A stretch of DNA of 61,966 nucleotides from Bacteroidaceae bacterium (GTDB lineage: Bacteria; Bacteroidota; Bacteroidia; Bacteroidales; Bacteroidaceae): NCBI GenBank assembly GCA_011959205.1, contig BLLV01000061.1, forward strand, positions 1 through 61,966, written 5' to 3'. Under the pieces are notes generated by a model. That model searched no databases and was not told the origin of the DNA. It saw only the letters and a list, made by a program, of their open reading frames with translations. Shown here one piece after another: positions 1 through 8,817 of this stretch. How positions within the stretch are numbered: position 1 is the stretch's first letter; every line of letters begins with the position of its first letter. Both the position numbers and the translations under genes were made by a program.

Positions 1-54
1 CCAACGACCCCGAGATTACAAATCACGTGCTCTGGCCAACTGAGCTAAAGAGGC
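1..54 (-). tRNA. tRNA-Thr (TGT), cut by the window edge
   Basis: On the minus strand the sequence starts with a Thr-type acceptor strand (GCCTCTT), followed by a D arm (AGCTCAGTTGGCCAGAGC) and an anticodon loop with TGT inside TTTGTAA. The variable region and the start of the T arm are present; the rest of the T arm and the 3' acceptor strand lie beyond base 1. The identity rests on the anticodon and on resemblance to known bacterial threonine tRNAs. Confidence 0.85.
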
Positions 55-59
55 GAGGG

Positions 60-157
60 TGGGTAAGCTTACTATATCGCGCCGCTACAACCAACTACCT
101 TTGCTGCGATCAAGCCCTGGAGGATTCATCAGGAGCTGGCCGTATAGGACTTACCCA
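60..157 (-). ncRNA. ffs: small bacterial signal recognition particle RNA (4.5S type)
   Basis: The minus-strand RNA opens with TGGGTAAG and closes with CTTACCCA, so its ends pair. A second pairing, CTATA with TATAG, lies just inside. The apical part reads TGAATCCTCCAGG, then a short loop, then GCAGCAAAGGTAG. This matches the order of the conserved Ffh-binding region of bacterial SRP RNA (CCAGG, tetraloop, AGCAGC/GGTA). At about 98 nt it fits the small SRP RNA class. It binds Ffh and targets membrane proteins co-translationally. It lies 5 nt upstream of tRNA-Thr on the same strand and may share its transcript. The call is from the motif and fold; no covariance search was possible. Confidence 0.78.
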
Positions 158-174
158 TTTCTGTTTTGCGAGTG

Positions 175-204
175 CAAAGGTAGACATTATTTTCAAAACT
201 ACAA
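175..204 (-). promoter_or_regulatory. Bacteroides-type promoter for the SRP RNA/tRNA-Thr unit
   Basis: Reading leftward there is a perfect -7 box TACCTTTG (175-182). A partial -33 element with TTG (202-204) lies 19 bp upstream. The -7 box is about 18 bp before the RNA 5' end, as expected for a stable RNA. Confidence 0.6.
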
Positions 205-287
205 TACTTTCGGATACTTTTTTTTGATTTTAGTAGAAAAAATACATTTTTCACCCCTAATTATAGGGTGGATTCCCGTAAAAGAAG

Positions 288-295
288 TACTTTTG
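288..295 (+). promoter_or_regulatory. -7 box for the DUF4199-ApbE gene run
   Basis: TACTTTTG matches the Bacteroides TAnnTTTG consensus and lies 18 bases before the ATG at 314. No clear -33 TTTG is visible at the usual distance. Confidence 0.45.
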
Positions 296-313
296 TGCAC
301 TTATTAATAAAGA

Positions 314-847
314 ATGACGAATTATAAACCGACTTTGCAGGAATGCGCCATGCGCTATGGTACGGGCATGGGTCTTTTATGGGCCTTCAAATTCATGCTC
401 TTCCCGCTAGGATTGAGAATACCTTTCCTACAATTACTTTTTATAGTCCTAACTATAGGAGTACCCTTTTTAGGATACATATTTGCCAAAAAGTTCAGAG
501 AACGGCATTGTGACGGAAGCATCAGTTTCTCACGCGGATTTCTGTTCACAACCTTTATGTATATGTTCGCCTCTCTGTTTGTTGCGGTAGTTCACTACAT
601 CTACTTCCGCTATATAGACGGTGGATTCGTATTCGACGCATACCGTTCCATCTTAAATCAGTTCAAAGAAACTGCCGGAGCCGAGCTGACCACCTCACTG
701 AACCAATTCGAAGAAGCGATAGATTTACTGTCGGGACTAACCCCGCTGGAAATGACATTTCAACTGATATCACAAAATATGTTTTACGGGATGCTAATGG
801 CTATCCCCACCGCATTGATTGTGATGCGTAAAAAGAAAAATCAATAA
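314..847 (+). CDS. DUF4199 family membrane protein
   Basis: A 177-residue integral membrane protein with about four hydrophobic segments (roughly residues 18-35, 38-58, 75-98 and 150-170). The Arg/Lys-rich stretch near residues 58-70 is probably cytoplasmic. Size and pattern match the DUF4199 family of Bacteroidetes, whose function is not known. It is the first gene of a run of six same-strand genes; its stop is three bases before the next ATG, so co-translation with the glycosyltransferase is likely. In this phylum DUF4199 genes often sit beside a GT2 enzyme, which suggests a role in its envelope pathway. That link is inference. Confidence 0.85.
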   Translation: MTNYKPTLQECAMRYGTGMGLLWAFKFMLFPLGLRIPFLQLLFIVLTIGVPFLGYIFAKKFRERHCDGSISFSRGFLFTTFMYMFASLFVAVVHYIYFRYIDGGFVFDAYRSILNQFKETAGAELTTSLNQFEEAIDLLSGLTPLEMTFQLISQNMFYGMLMAIPTALIVMRKKKNQ

Positions 848-850
848 AAG

Positions 851-1804
851 ATGGATATATCTGTAGTTATTCCTTTATATAACGAAGAAGAATCTTTGCC
901 GGAATTGTTTGCATGGATTCAACGTGTAATGGACGCCAACCGTTTCAGTTATGAAGTAATTTTCGTCAATGACGGCAGCACCGACCACTCCTGGCAAGTG
1001 ATTGAGAAACTGCGCTCGGAATCAGACAAGGTAAAAGGTATTAAATTCCGCCGGAACTACGGCAAGTCCCCCGCCCTTTATTGTGGCTTTGAAAAGGCGC
1101 AAGGTGATGTGGTGATTACCATGGACGCCGACTTGCAGGACAGCCCGGACGAAATACCGGAATTATACAGAATGATTACAGAAGATGGCTACGACCTGGT
1201 TTCGGGATACAAACAGAAACGCTATGATCCGTTGTCAAAAACCATTCCGACCAAATTATTCAACGCCACAGCACGTGCCGTCTCAGGCATCAAGAATCTG
1301 CATGACTTCAACTGCGGACTAAAAGCTTACCGACGCGATGTGGTAAAAAACATCGAAGTATATGGCGAGATGCACCGCTACATCCCCTATCTGGCAAAGA
1401 ATGCAGGTTTTCCCAAGATAGCCGAGAAAGTAGTACACCATCAGGCACGGAAATTCGGTAAAACAAAATTCGGCGGATTAAACCGTTTCTTCAATGGTTA
1501 TCTGGACCTCATCACTCTGTGGTTTTTATCCAAATTCGGTATCAAACCGATGCACTTCTTTGGATTTATGGGATCATTGATGTTTATTCTTGGCTTCATT
1601 TCCGTCATTATCATCGGAGCAAGCAAGCTATATGCCTTGTCACATGGTTTACCTTATATATTGATTACGGACTCTCCTTACTTCTATCTGGCCCTAACCT
1701 TGATGATTCTGGGAACCCAACTGTTTCTGGCAGGATTCATAGGAGAACTGATAGCCCGGAATGCTCCCGAACGTAATAATTATAAAATAGAGAAAGAGTT
1801 TTAA
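851..1804 (+). CDS. GT2 glycosyltransferase (polyprenyl-phosphate sugar transferase type)
   Basis: This 317-residue protein has an N-terminal GT-A domain (about residues 3-220). It starts with the SVVIPLYNEEESL motif and carries the metal-binding DADLQDSPDE, whose DxD coordinates the nucleotide-sugar metal. Two C-terminal membrane segments follow (about 233-258 and 275-300). This matches the dolichyl/undecaprenyl-phosphate sugar transferase subgroup (DPM1/GtrB/ArnC-like), which loads one sugar from a nucleotide donor onto a lipid phosphate at the inner membrane face. Donor and acceptor cannot be read from sequence. It lies between DUF4199 (3-base gap) and the DUF6452 gene (1-base gap), so it is clearly in an operon. 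Confidence 0.9.
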   Translation: MDISVVIPLYNEEESLPELFAWIQRVMDANRFSYEVIFVNDGSTDHSWQVIEKLRSESDKVKGIKFRRNYGKSPALYCGFEKAQGDVVITMDADLQDSPDEIPELYRMITEDGYDLVSGYKQKRYDPLSKTIPTKLFNATARAVSGIKNLHDFNCGLKAYRRDVVKNIEVYGEMHRYIPYLAKNAGFPKIAEKVVHHQARKFGKTKFGGLNRFFNGYLDLITLWFLSKFGIKPMHFFGFMGSLMFILGFISVIIIGASKLYALSHGLPYILITDSPYFYLALTLMILGTQLFLAGFIGELIARNAPERNNYKIEKEF

Positions 1805-1805
1805 G

Positions 1806-2351
1806 ATGAAGAAACTACCAGCCATTATCCTGTTCCTGACTGCCGTAAGTGCCTTGACGCAAAGTTGCGGGGAAAGCGACTGCCCGCTGACCACCAACTC
1901 CTTTGCCCATTTCGACTTTCTGGACGAAGCGACACATCAGGCCGTGAAATTCACCCCGGCTTTCGATGTCACCGGATTCATCACCACCGATGTGATTGTG
2001 CGCGACACGCTGGAAGATGGGACAATCAAGGAAACCATAGTAAAGGACTCATTGATGAATGACACGATATTCAATAAAGCGGAAAGCAGCATGAGCCTGC
2101 CTTTGAGTTACACCTCAAAGACCACCTACGTATTGCATTATACGGAAAAGATGCGTGACACCATCATAGTCACCCACCAGAACATCCCCTACTTGCAGAA
2201 TATAGAATGCGGCACCATGATGTTTTATAAAGTGGAAGACATCCAATACACCACCTATAACTTGAAATCTATCGAGATTGTAAATCCGGACATTAATAAT
2301 GAAGAAAAAAAGAATTTCAACATATATTACGTTGTTAACGCTACTGAGTAG
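1806..2351 (+). CDS. DUF6452-like exported lipoprotein
   Basis: A 181-residue protein with a signal peptide ending in a probable lipobox (residues about 16-21, with Cys in TQSCGES), so likely a lipidated envelope protein. The mature part is beta-rich with several paired Thr/Asp/Val strands; a second Cys pair may form a disulfide. It fits the small DUF6452 family, which has no known activity. It starts one base after the glycosyltransferase stop, and its last 53 bases overlap the signal-peptide region of the next gene in another frame. The constant pairing with a DUF6048 barrel-like protein suggests the two work together; this is inference. Confidence 0.75.
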   Translation: MKKLPAIILFLTAVSALTQSCGESDCPLTTNSFAHFDFLDEATHQAVKFTPAFDVTGFITTDVIVRDTLEDGTIKETIVKDSLMNDTIFNKAESSMSLPLSYTSKTTYVLHYTEKMRDTIIVTHQNIPYLQNIECGTMMFYKVEDIQYTTYNLKSIEIVNPDINNEEKKNFNIYYVVNATE

Positions 2352-3000
2352 TATGCTGCTGTACAGCCCCACGCTGGCGGCACAAGAGAAAAAAGCAACA
2401 ACAGAGGAAGAAAAAGTACCTTTTTATCAAGGAACCACTATCGGTGTGGATATATTTGGCCTGGGAAGCAAGGTTTTCGGAGGTGATATCACCAGTACGG
2501 AAATCAGCGTGGAAGTCAATTTGAAAAACCGTTATGTCCCCGTAGCCGAAATAGGATACGGAACCACCGACACTACAGACGATGGTACCAATATACACTA
2601 TAAAGCATCAGCCCCCTATTTCCGTGTAGGCATGAACTATAATTTCTTTTTCAGAAAACCTTATCTGCCCGGATTCCTGTATGGAGGCATACGCTATGGA
2701 TTCACCTCTTTTTCATACGATGTAAGCGCTCCGGCCATGAAAGACCCTGCATGGGGATTCCCGGAAATCCCCTTTAGTTATGACGGGGTTAAAACTACAG
2801 TAACCTGGGCCGAACTGCTGGCAGGAATAAAGGTGAATGTATACAAGAATTTCTACATGGGCTGGTCACTGCGTTACCGCATACGCATGAACATGAAAAA
2901 GACGGAACACACCGAGCCTTGGTACATTCCCGGTTTCGGAAAGAACAACTCGACTAACTTAGGAGTAACATACAGTTTAATATACAAATTACCATTTTAG
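2299..3000 (+). CDS. DUF6048 family probable outer membrane protein
   Basis: A 233-residue protein with a clear signal peptide (Lys-rich start, hydrophobic core, cleavage near LAAQE at about residues 26-30). The mature part alternates aromatic and polar residues like a small outer membrane beta-barrel, and the last residue is Phe (IYKLPF), a usual barrel C-terminal signature. The start at 2299 is favoured because it gives the only complete signal peptide, even though it overlaps the preceding gene by 53 bases. Function unknown. Co-translation with the DUF6452 lipoprotein suggests an envelope pair. Confidence 0.75.
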   Translation: MKKKRISTYITLLTLLSSMLLYSPTLAAQEKKATTEEEKVPFYQGTTIGVDIFGLGSKVFGGDITSTEISVEVNLKNRYVPVAEIGYGTTDTTDDGTNIHYKASAPYFRVGMNYNFFFRKPYLPGFLYGGIRYGFTSFSYDVSAPAMKDPAWGFPEIPFSYDGVKTTVTWAELLAGIKVNVYKNFYMGWSLRYRIRMNMKKTEHTEPWYIPGFGKNNSTNLGVTYSLIYKLPF

Positions 3001-3003
3001 CTA

Positions 3004-3576
3004 ATGACTACGTTAGAAATATGGCTTCTTGCCATCAGCCTTGCCATGGACTGTTTCACTGTCTCCATAACAAGCGGAATTATCATGCGTCGCATCTGCT
3101 GGCGCACTTTTTTTGTCATGGCATTCTTTTTCGGTCTTTTCCAGGCCGTCATGCCCCTTATCGGTTGGTTTGCCGCCAGCCGTTTCAGTCACCTGATAGA
3201 AAATTATGACCATTGGATCGCTTTCGGCTTGCTGGCATTCCTGGGAGGACGCATGATTAAAGAGAGCTTCAGCAATGAGGACAAATGTTGTTTCGACCCC
3301 ACCAGACTAAAAGTGGTTGTCACACTGGCCATAGCAACCAGCATCGATGCGCTGGCCATCGGCATATCATTCGCTTTTGTAGGGATGAACTCTTTCACTT
3401 CCATTCTCTCTCCCATTGTCATCATCGGTTTCACCTCTTTTGTCATCTCAACTTTAGGAAGCCTGATCGGCGTATTTTGTGGCAAGCGTTTCAATCTGCG
3501 CATGGAATTATGGGGAGGGTTGGTCCTGATTATCATTGGGGTTAAAATCTTAACAGAACATTTGTTTCTTTCTTAA
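3004..3576 (+). CDS. mntP: manganese efflux pump MntP
   Basis: A 190-residue membrane protein with six hydrophobic segments and the paired-repeat layout of MntP (formerly YebN). Each half carries an acidic membrane motif: LAISLAMDCFTVSI near the start, and ATSIDALAIGISFAF in the second half. These Asp residues are the expected metal-path residues. MntP exports Mn2+ to relieve manganese excess. No yybP-ykoY riboswitch fits here, because the gene starts only 3 bases after the preceding stop. Regulation therefore appears to be at the operon level. Confidence 0.93.
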   Translation: MTTLEIWLLAISLAMDCFTVSITSGIIMRRICWRTFFVMAFFFGLFQAVMPLIGWFAASRFSHLIENYDHWIAFGLLAFLGGRMIKESFSNEDKCCFDPTRLKVVVTLAIATSIDALAIGISFAFVGMNSFTSILSPIVIIGFTSFVISTLGSLIGVFCGKRFNLRMELWGGLVLIIIGVKILTEHLFLS

Positions 3577-3589
3577 TTAAAATACAGGT

Positions 3590-4606
3590 ATGGACAAAAA
3601 AAAACGAGTATGGCAATTGCCTTTTCTGGCAATACTGATAATAGGAACAATTATTATTCTAAAAAAACAGGCACCTTTCCGTACGGATGAAGGCTTTGTA
3701 TTCGGTACTGTGTACAAAATCACCTACCAGTCCGAAGACAACCTGAAAGAAGAAATAGAAAATGAGCTGAAGAAAGTGGACAACTCCCTCTCTCCTTTCA
3801 ATCCGAATTCCGTAATCACTCACGTAAACCGTAATGAGGAAACGGAACCGGACAGTTTTTTCGTACATGTATTCCATCTGGCAAAAAAAATATCCGATGA
3901 AACCCATGGAGCCTTCGATATCACCGTCGCACCTTTGGTCAATGCCTGGGGATTCGGATTCAAGAAATCGGCAGGAGTGGATTCACTGGTAGTGGACAGT
4001 TTGCGCCAAATGACAGGATATCAAAAAATCGGTTTGCAGGACAACCGGATAATTAAAAAAGATCCGCGCATGATGCTGGACTGTAGTGCCATTGCCAAAG
4101 GATTCGGAGTAGATGCAGTAGCAAAGCTATTGGAACGTAAAGGAATAAAAAACTACATGGTAGACATAGGTGGTGAAGTAGTGGTAAGAGGCAAGAACTC
4201 CAAGATGAACGCCTGGCGTATCGGCATAAACAAACCGATAGACGACTCCTTATCTATAAATCAGGAGTTACAGACCGTACTTGCCATTAGCGATGTGGGC
4301 ATGGCGACATCAGGGAATTATCGCAATTTCTATTACAAAGGCGGAAAGAAATATGCACATACCATAGACCCGCGCACCGGATATCCTGTACAACACAGCA
4401 TCCTGTCATCCACTGTCATTGCAAAAGATTGCGCCAGCGCCGATGCATACGCCACTGCTTTCATGGTGATGGGACTGGACTCAGCCAAAGCATTTTGTGA
4501 AGCACATCCGGAATTGGACGCTTATTTTATCTGCTCAGGCGAAGGGGATAAATATGAGACTTATTTTACTGAAGGAATGAAGAAATTCATTATTAGCAAA
4601 AAGTAG
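3590..4606 (+). CDS. apbE: FAD:protein FMN transferase
   Basis: A 338-residue ApbE family enzyme, which transfers FMN from FAD to Thr residues of target flavoproteins such as the NQR and RNF subunits. Visible family signatures are the ITVAPLVNAWGFG motif (about residues 106-119), LDCSAIAKGFGVD (about 164-176), MVDIGGEVVVRG (about 186-198) and AHTIDPRTGYPV with the metal/FAD region (about 257-268). An N-terminal hydrophobic segment (about residues 8-24) without a lipobox Cys suggests membrane anchoring facing the periplasm. It is the last gene of the run that begins at 314, ending before a strong terminator. Confidence 0.93.
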   Translation: MDKKKRVWQLPFLAILIIGTIIILKKQAPFRTDEGFVFGTVYKITYQSEDNLKEEIENELKKVDNSLSPFNPNSVITHVNRNEETEPDSFFVHVFHLAKKISDETHGAFDITVAPLVNAWGFGFKKSAGVDSLVVDSLRQMTGYQKIGLQDNRIIKKDPRMMLDCSAIAKGFGVDAVAKLLERKGIKNYMVDIGGEVVVRGKNSKMNAWRIGINKPIDDSLSINQELQTVLAISDVGMATSGNYRNFYYKGGKKYAHTIDPRTGYPVQHSILSSTVIAKDCASADAYATAFMVMGLDSAKAFCEAHPELDAYFICSGEGDKYETYFTEGMKKFIISKK

Positions 4607-4638
4607 ATATCAAAGGGGCGTTATCAAAACATAAAATT

Positions 4639-4686
4639 AGCCAACTAATTCATACTTAAAATATTGCAAATTAGTTGGCTTTTTTA
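4639..4686 (+). terminator. intrinsic terminator after apbE
   Basis: A 12-bp perfect stem, AGCCAACTAATT (4639-4650) with AATTAGTTGGCT (4669-4680), is followed by TTTTTTAT. It lies between the convergent apbE and metH genes. Confidence 0.85.
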
Positions 4687-4793
4687 TATCTTTAGGTATT
4701 CCGTGCACAAATAAGGTTTAACGGCCAAACGATGGAAATATCCAAACCAAGATGGCTAAACTACAAAACATTACTTTTAAAGACCTTTGTTGG

Positions 4794-7544
4794 CTACCAA
4801 AGGTTCAATTTATTTTTTTGAGCTTCTTCCAAAGATACCGTTTTTATCTGCTTGGCACTGTTTTTCTGACGAAGTTCCTCATATTCCTTGTTCAGCCTCT
4901 CCACGAACTCAGCAGAAGATTCCGGATTCAGCAAACGGGCGGCTGCCAAGGCGTTCTGTGAAGCATCTTTCATGTGAATGACCGGACCTCCATAAACAGG
5001 TGCTATTTTCAAGGCAGTATGCAGTTTGGAAGTAGTGGCCCCTCCAATCATAATGGGAATGTCCAGTCCCGCACGTTTTAGCTCTACAGCCACATGCACC
5101 ATTTCTTCCAATGACGGAGTAATCAGCCCGCTTAATCCTATTATATCCACCTTTTCCTCTATAGCCTTCCGGACAATCGTTTCGGCAGGAACCATCACGC
5201 CAAGGTCTATAATCTCATAGTTATTACAAGCCATGACCACTGATACGATATTCTTCCCAATATCATGCACATCCCCTTTTACGGTAGCCATCAATACTTT
5301 TCCCGCACTGCGGGCACTTTCCTGTTTGTCGGCCTCAATAAGCGGTTGCAAAATAGCTACAGCCTTTTTCATGGTACGAGCCGTCTTCACAACTTGCGGC
5401 AAGAACATTTTCCCTGCTCCAAACAATTCTCCGACTTTATTCATACCTTCCATTAACGGACCCTCAATAATATCCACCGCTTTAGGATACAGTTTAACCG
5501 CTTCCGCCAAATCCTCTTCCAAATAATCACCAATACCTTTTATCAAAGCATACTGAAGGCGTTTCTCTGCCATCGGTTCCTCACGCCACACATCCTGTTT
5601 CACCGCTTCTGTTCCGGTTGACGTATTTTTCAAGGCCTCAGCAGTTTCTATCAAACGTTCGGCAGCATCGGCCCTACGGTTCAAGACCACATCCTCTATC
5701 CGTTCCAGCACATCAGCAGGAATATCCGTATAGAGCACCGAAGCAGCAGGATTTACAATACCCATATCCATACCTTGACGGATAGCGTGATAAAGAAACA
5801 CGGCATGCATCGCTTCACGGATATAGTTATTTCCACGGAAGGAGAACGACAGGTTGCTCACGCCACCGCTGACGTGTGCACCGGGCAAATTCTTCTTGAT
5901 CCATCCGGTAGCCTTGATAAAATCCACCGCATAATTATCATGTTCCTCAATACCGGTAGCCACAGCCAGTACATTAGGATCGAAAATGATATCATGAGGA
6001 TTAAAATCCACCTGCTCTGTCAATATTTGATAAGCACGGGCACAGACTTCAATCTTACGTTCAAAAGTATCCGCCTGTCCTTTCTCATCGAAAGCCATCA
6101 CCACAGCGGCAGCTCCCAGTTTTTTTATCAGACGGGCATGTTCTATAAATATCTCCTCTCCTTCCTTCAAAGAAATAGAATTGACAATGGACTTTCCTTG
6201 CAGGCATTTCAGTCCGGCCTCAATGACTTCCCACTTGGAAGAGTCGATCATGACAGGTACACGGGCTATGTCGGGTTCGGACATGACCAGATTCAGGAAA
6301 GTAGCCATCTCCTCCCGGGCATCCAGCAAACCGTCGTCCATATTCACATCAATGACCAAAGCACCGTCTTCCACCTGCTTGCGGGCGATACTTAGCGCTT
6401 CCTCATATTTCTTTTCATTGATTAAACGGAGAAATTTACGGGAACCTGCCACATTGCAGCGTTCACCTACATTGATGAAATTGATTTCGGGAGTCTGTTC
6501 CAAAAGTTCCAGTCCACTGAGCCACATTCGTTCGGGCTTGGCAACAGGGATATGAGGAGACACCCAGGCGGAACCGGAAACGATCAATTCCTGATATTTG
6601 GCAATATATTCCTCCGTAGTTCCACAACAACCGCCAATAATGTTTACCAGCCCTTCATCTATATATTCTTTCACCTCCGAAACCATTTCTTCCGGAGTCT
6701 GGTCATACTGTCCCAAACTGTTGGGAAGTCCGGCATTGGGATAGGCACTTATATAATAAGGTGCGCGTGCGGCCAGCCCTTCCAGAAAAGGTTTCAATTG
6801 TTTCGCTCCGAACGAGCAGTTCAAGCCGATAGAAAAAACAGGCGCATGCTGTACGGATGCCAGAAAAGCATCCAATGTCTGCCCCGAAAGCGTACGTCCG
6901 GCAATATCCGAAACAGTAACAGAAAGCATAAGAGGAACCTCACGCCCTGTCTTCTTCATTGCCGTTTCCGCAGCATAAACGGCCGCTTTGGCATTCAGGG
7001 AATCGAAAATGGTTTCTATCAGAAGTGCGTCCACTCCTCCTTCCAGCAAGGCTTCCATCTGTTCCTGATAGGCAGCGGCCAGTTCATCGTAGGTCAAAGC
7101 ACGCAAGGCCGGATTATTGACATCCGGACTCATGGAACAAGTCTTGTTGGTGGGACCTACCGAACCTGCTACAAATCTAGGTTTGTGAGGGGTCTTCGCG
7201 GTATATTCATCGGCCAGTTCGCGAGCAAGTCCGGCAGCGGCCAGATTAATCTCACGACACAAATCCTGCATGTGATAATCTGCCATCGAAACCCGTTGGG
7301 CATTGAACGTATTTGTTTCAATGATATCAGCCCCTGCTTCCAGATATTTATGGTGGATATCCTTTATCACATCAGGGCGGGTAAGACAAAGCAAATCATT
7401 ATTGCCCTTCATCTGTCCGGGTATCTCAGCAAAACGCTCCCCCCTGAAATCCTGTTCAGACAAATTATACCTCTGTATCATAGTCCCCATTGCACCATCA
7501 AGAATGAGAACTCTCTCGTCAATTAGTTGTTTTAATGTAGCCAT
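4794..7544 (-). CDS. metH: cobalamin-dependent methionine synthase, short form without activation domain
   Basis: A 916-residue MetH that moves the methyl group of 5-methyltetrahydrofolate to homocysteine via cobalamin. Domains in order: homocysteine-binding barrel (about 1-320), with zinc Cys in GLNCSFGA (about 239) and [10 protein letters not shown] (about 303-304); pterin-binding barrel (about 340-620), with [14 protein letters not shown]; cap domain (about 640-740); and B12 domain with [11 protein letters not shown], whose His near 759 is the lower cobalt ligand. Full-length MetH is about 1200 residues and ends in an AdoMet-binding reactivation domain. This one stops with a genuine TAG right at that boundary, so reactivation must come from elsewhere. 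It lies 37 bases after smpB with no room for a cobalamin riboswitch. Confidence 0.95.
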   Translation of the reverse strand: MATLKQLIDERVLILDGAMGTMIQRYNLSEQDFRGERFAEIPGQMKGNNDLLCLTRPDVIKDIHHKYLEAGADIIETNTFNAQRVSMADYHMQDLCREINLAAAGLARELADEYTAKTPHKPRFVAGSVGPTNKTCSMSPDVNNPALRALTYDELAAAYQEQMEALLEGGVDALLIETIFDSLNAKAAVYAAETAMKKTGREVPLMLSVTVSDIAGRTLSGQTLDAFLASVQHAPVFSIGLNCSFGAKQLKPFLEGLAARAPYYISAYPNAGLPNSLGQYDQTPEEMVSEVKEYIDEGLVNIIGGCCGTTEEYIAKYQELIVSGSAWVSPHIPVAKPERMWLSGLELLEQTPEINFINVGERCNVAGSRKFLRLINEKKYEEALSIARKQVEDGALVIDVNMDDGLLDAREEMATFLNLVMSEPDIARVPVMIDSSKWEVIEAGLKCLQGKSIVNSISLKEGEEIFIEHARLIKKLGAAAVVMAFDEKGQADTFERKIEVCARAYQILTEQVDFNPHDIIFDPNVLAVATGIEEHDNYAVDFIKATGWIKKNLPGAHVSGGVSNLSFSFRGNNYIREAMHAVFLYHAIRQGMDMGIVNPAASVLYTDIPADVLERIEDVVLNRRADAAERLIETAEALKNTSTGTEAVKQDVWREEPMAEKRLQYALIKGIGDYLEEDLAEAVKLYPKAVDIIEGPLMEGMNKVGELFGAGKMFLPQVVKTARTMKKAVAILQPLIEADKQESARSAGKVLMATVKGDVHDIGKNIVSVVMACNNYEIIDLGVMVPAETIVRKAIEEKVDIIGLSGLITPSLEEMVHVAVELKRAGLDIPIMIGGATTSKLHTALKIAPVYGGPVIHMKDASQNALAAARLLNPESSAEFVERLNKEYEELRQKNSAKQIKTVSLEEAQKNKLNLW

Positions 7545-7581
7545 AAGTCTATTTTTTAGGTACGAATAGCACGGGTTTCAC

Positions 7582-8034
7582 TTACCTTTTAAACATACGG
7601 TCCATTTCGCGACGGTCGTCCTTCTCTTTCAATGACTCGCGCTTATCATATTGTTTCTTACCTTTAGCTAATGCGATTACCAGTTTCGCCAGTCCTTTCT
7701 CATTAATAAACAGACGGACAGGAACAATCGTAAAACCGGGATTCTTTCCGGCTCCTTCCAATTTGCGCAGTTCTTTCTTGTTCAGCAACAATTTACGTTC
7801 GCGACGGGCAGAATGGTTATTGTATGAGCCGTAGAAATATTCGGCTATGTGCATATTCTTCACCCACAACTCGCCTTGCACAAAATAGCAATAGGTATCT
7901 ACCAGACTGGCTTTGCCTAAACGGATGGATTTTATCTCGGTTCCCGTAAGCACAATACCTGCCGTGTACGTATCAATAAATTCATAATCGAACGATGCAC
8001 GCTTATTCTTTATATTAACAGGAGTCGGTTTCAT
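7582..8034 (-). CDS. smpB: SsrA-binding protein SmpB
   Basis: A 150-residue SmpB that binds tmRNA and starts trans-translation on stalled ribosomes. The family features are in order: an N-terminal [10 protein letters not shown] segment, the [14 protein letters not shown] motif, the HIAEY segment, [12 protein letters not shown] (about residues 79-90), and the C-terminal basic tail [16 protein letters not shown] followed by [10 protein letters not shown], which enters the ribosome. Length is as usual. Its start overlaps the stop of the upstream Yip1-like gene by one base, and metH follows 37 bases downstream. Confidence 0.96.
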   Translation of the reverse strand: MKPTPVNIKNKRASFDYEFIDTYTAGIVLTGTEIKSIRLGKASLVDTYCYFVQGELWVKNMHIAEYFYGSYNNHSARRERKLLLNKKELRKLEGAGKNPGFTIVPVRLFINEKGLAKLVIALAKGKKQYDKRESLKEKDDRREMDRMFKR

Positions 8035-8603
8035 TAATTCAAAATAACAGATAATTTATTAAATACTGCGGCAATCAATGCCGGACAAACAATAATGATT
8101 ACCGAAGCAATCAATGTATATGGTGTCAGCTTTTCCCGCTCTACTTTTATCAGCCTGCGTGCCCCCTCAAGCACCACAAATACTGTATAAAACTGTAATA
8201 TCCAGTGAAGAAGAGAAATTGAAAACAATCCGCTGATAATATCAAGCACAAAAGTCACTACCATAGAATAACCCACAAACTGCTGGTTTAGTTCGTATTG
8301 GCCTTCACGCCTCAACAGTTTTTTGCTCAATTGGTCTATAGCGTATGCCGCCAAAAAATATCCTCCGAACAGGGATACGAATATAGCGCAACAACGTGTC
8401 ATCGCTATTTGGAAAGCAGCGCTCCCCGCCGTATTCCCTATAAACGTACCTATAAAAACGGACAAACCGCACAAACCTATCATAGGATAAACAAATGCAC
8501 CCAACACTTTACGCCTATCCTCTTCCCTACTGATTTCCTCCCATGCTTTTGCAGGATATGAAATCAACACTATTACTCGACTAAATAATTCTTTGTAGTT
8601 CAA
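8034..8603 (-). CDS. Yip1 domain membrane protein
   Basis: A 189-residue protein with about five hydrophobic segments (roughly 38-58, 68-88, 110-130, 135-150 and 160-185). A short N-terminal soluble stretch with Trp/Pro ([14 protein letters not shown]) is typical of bacterial Yip1 (PF04893) proteins. The molecular role of bacterial members is not established. It is the first gene of the Yip1-smpB-metH unit. A matching -7 box, TACCTTTG on the minus strand at 8643-8650, lies about 40 bases upstream of the ATG. The operon joins unrelated functions, so context does not reveal its job. Confidence 0.8.
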   Translation of the reverse strand: MNYKELFSRVIVLISYPAKAWEEISREEDRRKVLGAFVYPMIGLCGLSVFIGTFIGNTAGSAAFQIAMTRCCAIFVSLFGGYFLAAYAIDQLSKKLLRREGQYELNQQFVGYSMVVTFVLDIISGLFSISLLHWILQFYTVFVVLEGARRLIKVEREKLTPYTLIASVIIIVCPALIAAVFNKLSVILN

Positions 8604-8737
8604 TGCCCAATCTATTTACCTCGATTCAACTTCAATGAGATGCAAAGGTATAAAAAAGAATGGAAATTGTTCCTACTAATCATTTTTTTCTTGTAACGTC
8701 CATTTATAATTTACCGGCTAAACTACATTCAAGCTCA

Positions 8738-8791
8738 AAAAGAAGAAACGCCATCCCGACTTCATTCACGTCAGAACAGCGTTTCTTCTTT
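8738..8791 (-). terminator. terminator after the NigD-like gene
   Basis: A 13-bp stem (AAAGAAGAAACGC with GCGTTTCTTCTTT) has a ~27-nt loop. On the minus strand it is followed by a T-rich tail. It lies 27 bases past the NigD-like stop. Confidence 0.65.
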
Positions 8792-8817
8792 ACTATCCTT
8801 ATATACAAGAAAAACTA

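Noticed and set aside
5775..7526. Long rightward frames opposite metH
   Set aside because: Antisense shadows of a clearly real metH gene; sequences rich in His/Phe/Gln without domain structure.
7545..7581. Cobalamin or SAM riboswitch before metH
   Set aside because: Only 37 bases separate smpB and metH, too short for either riboswitch.
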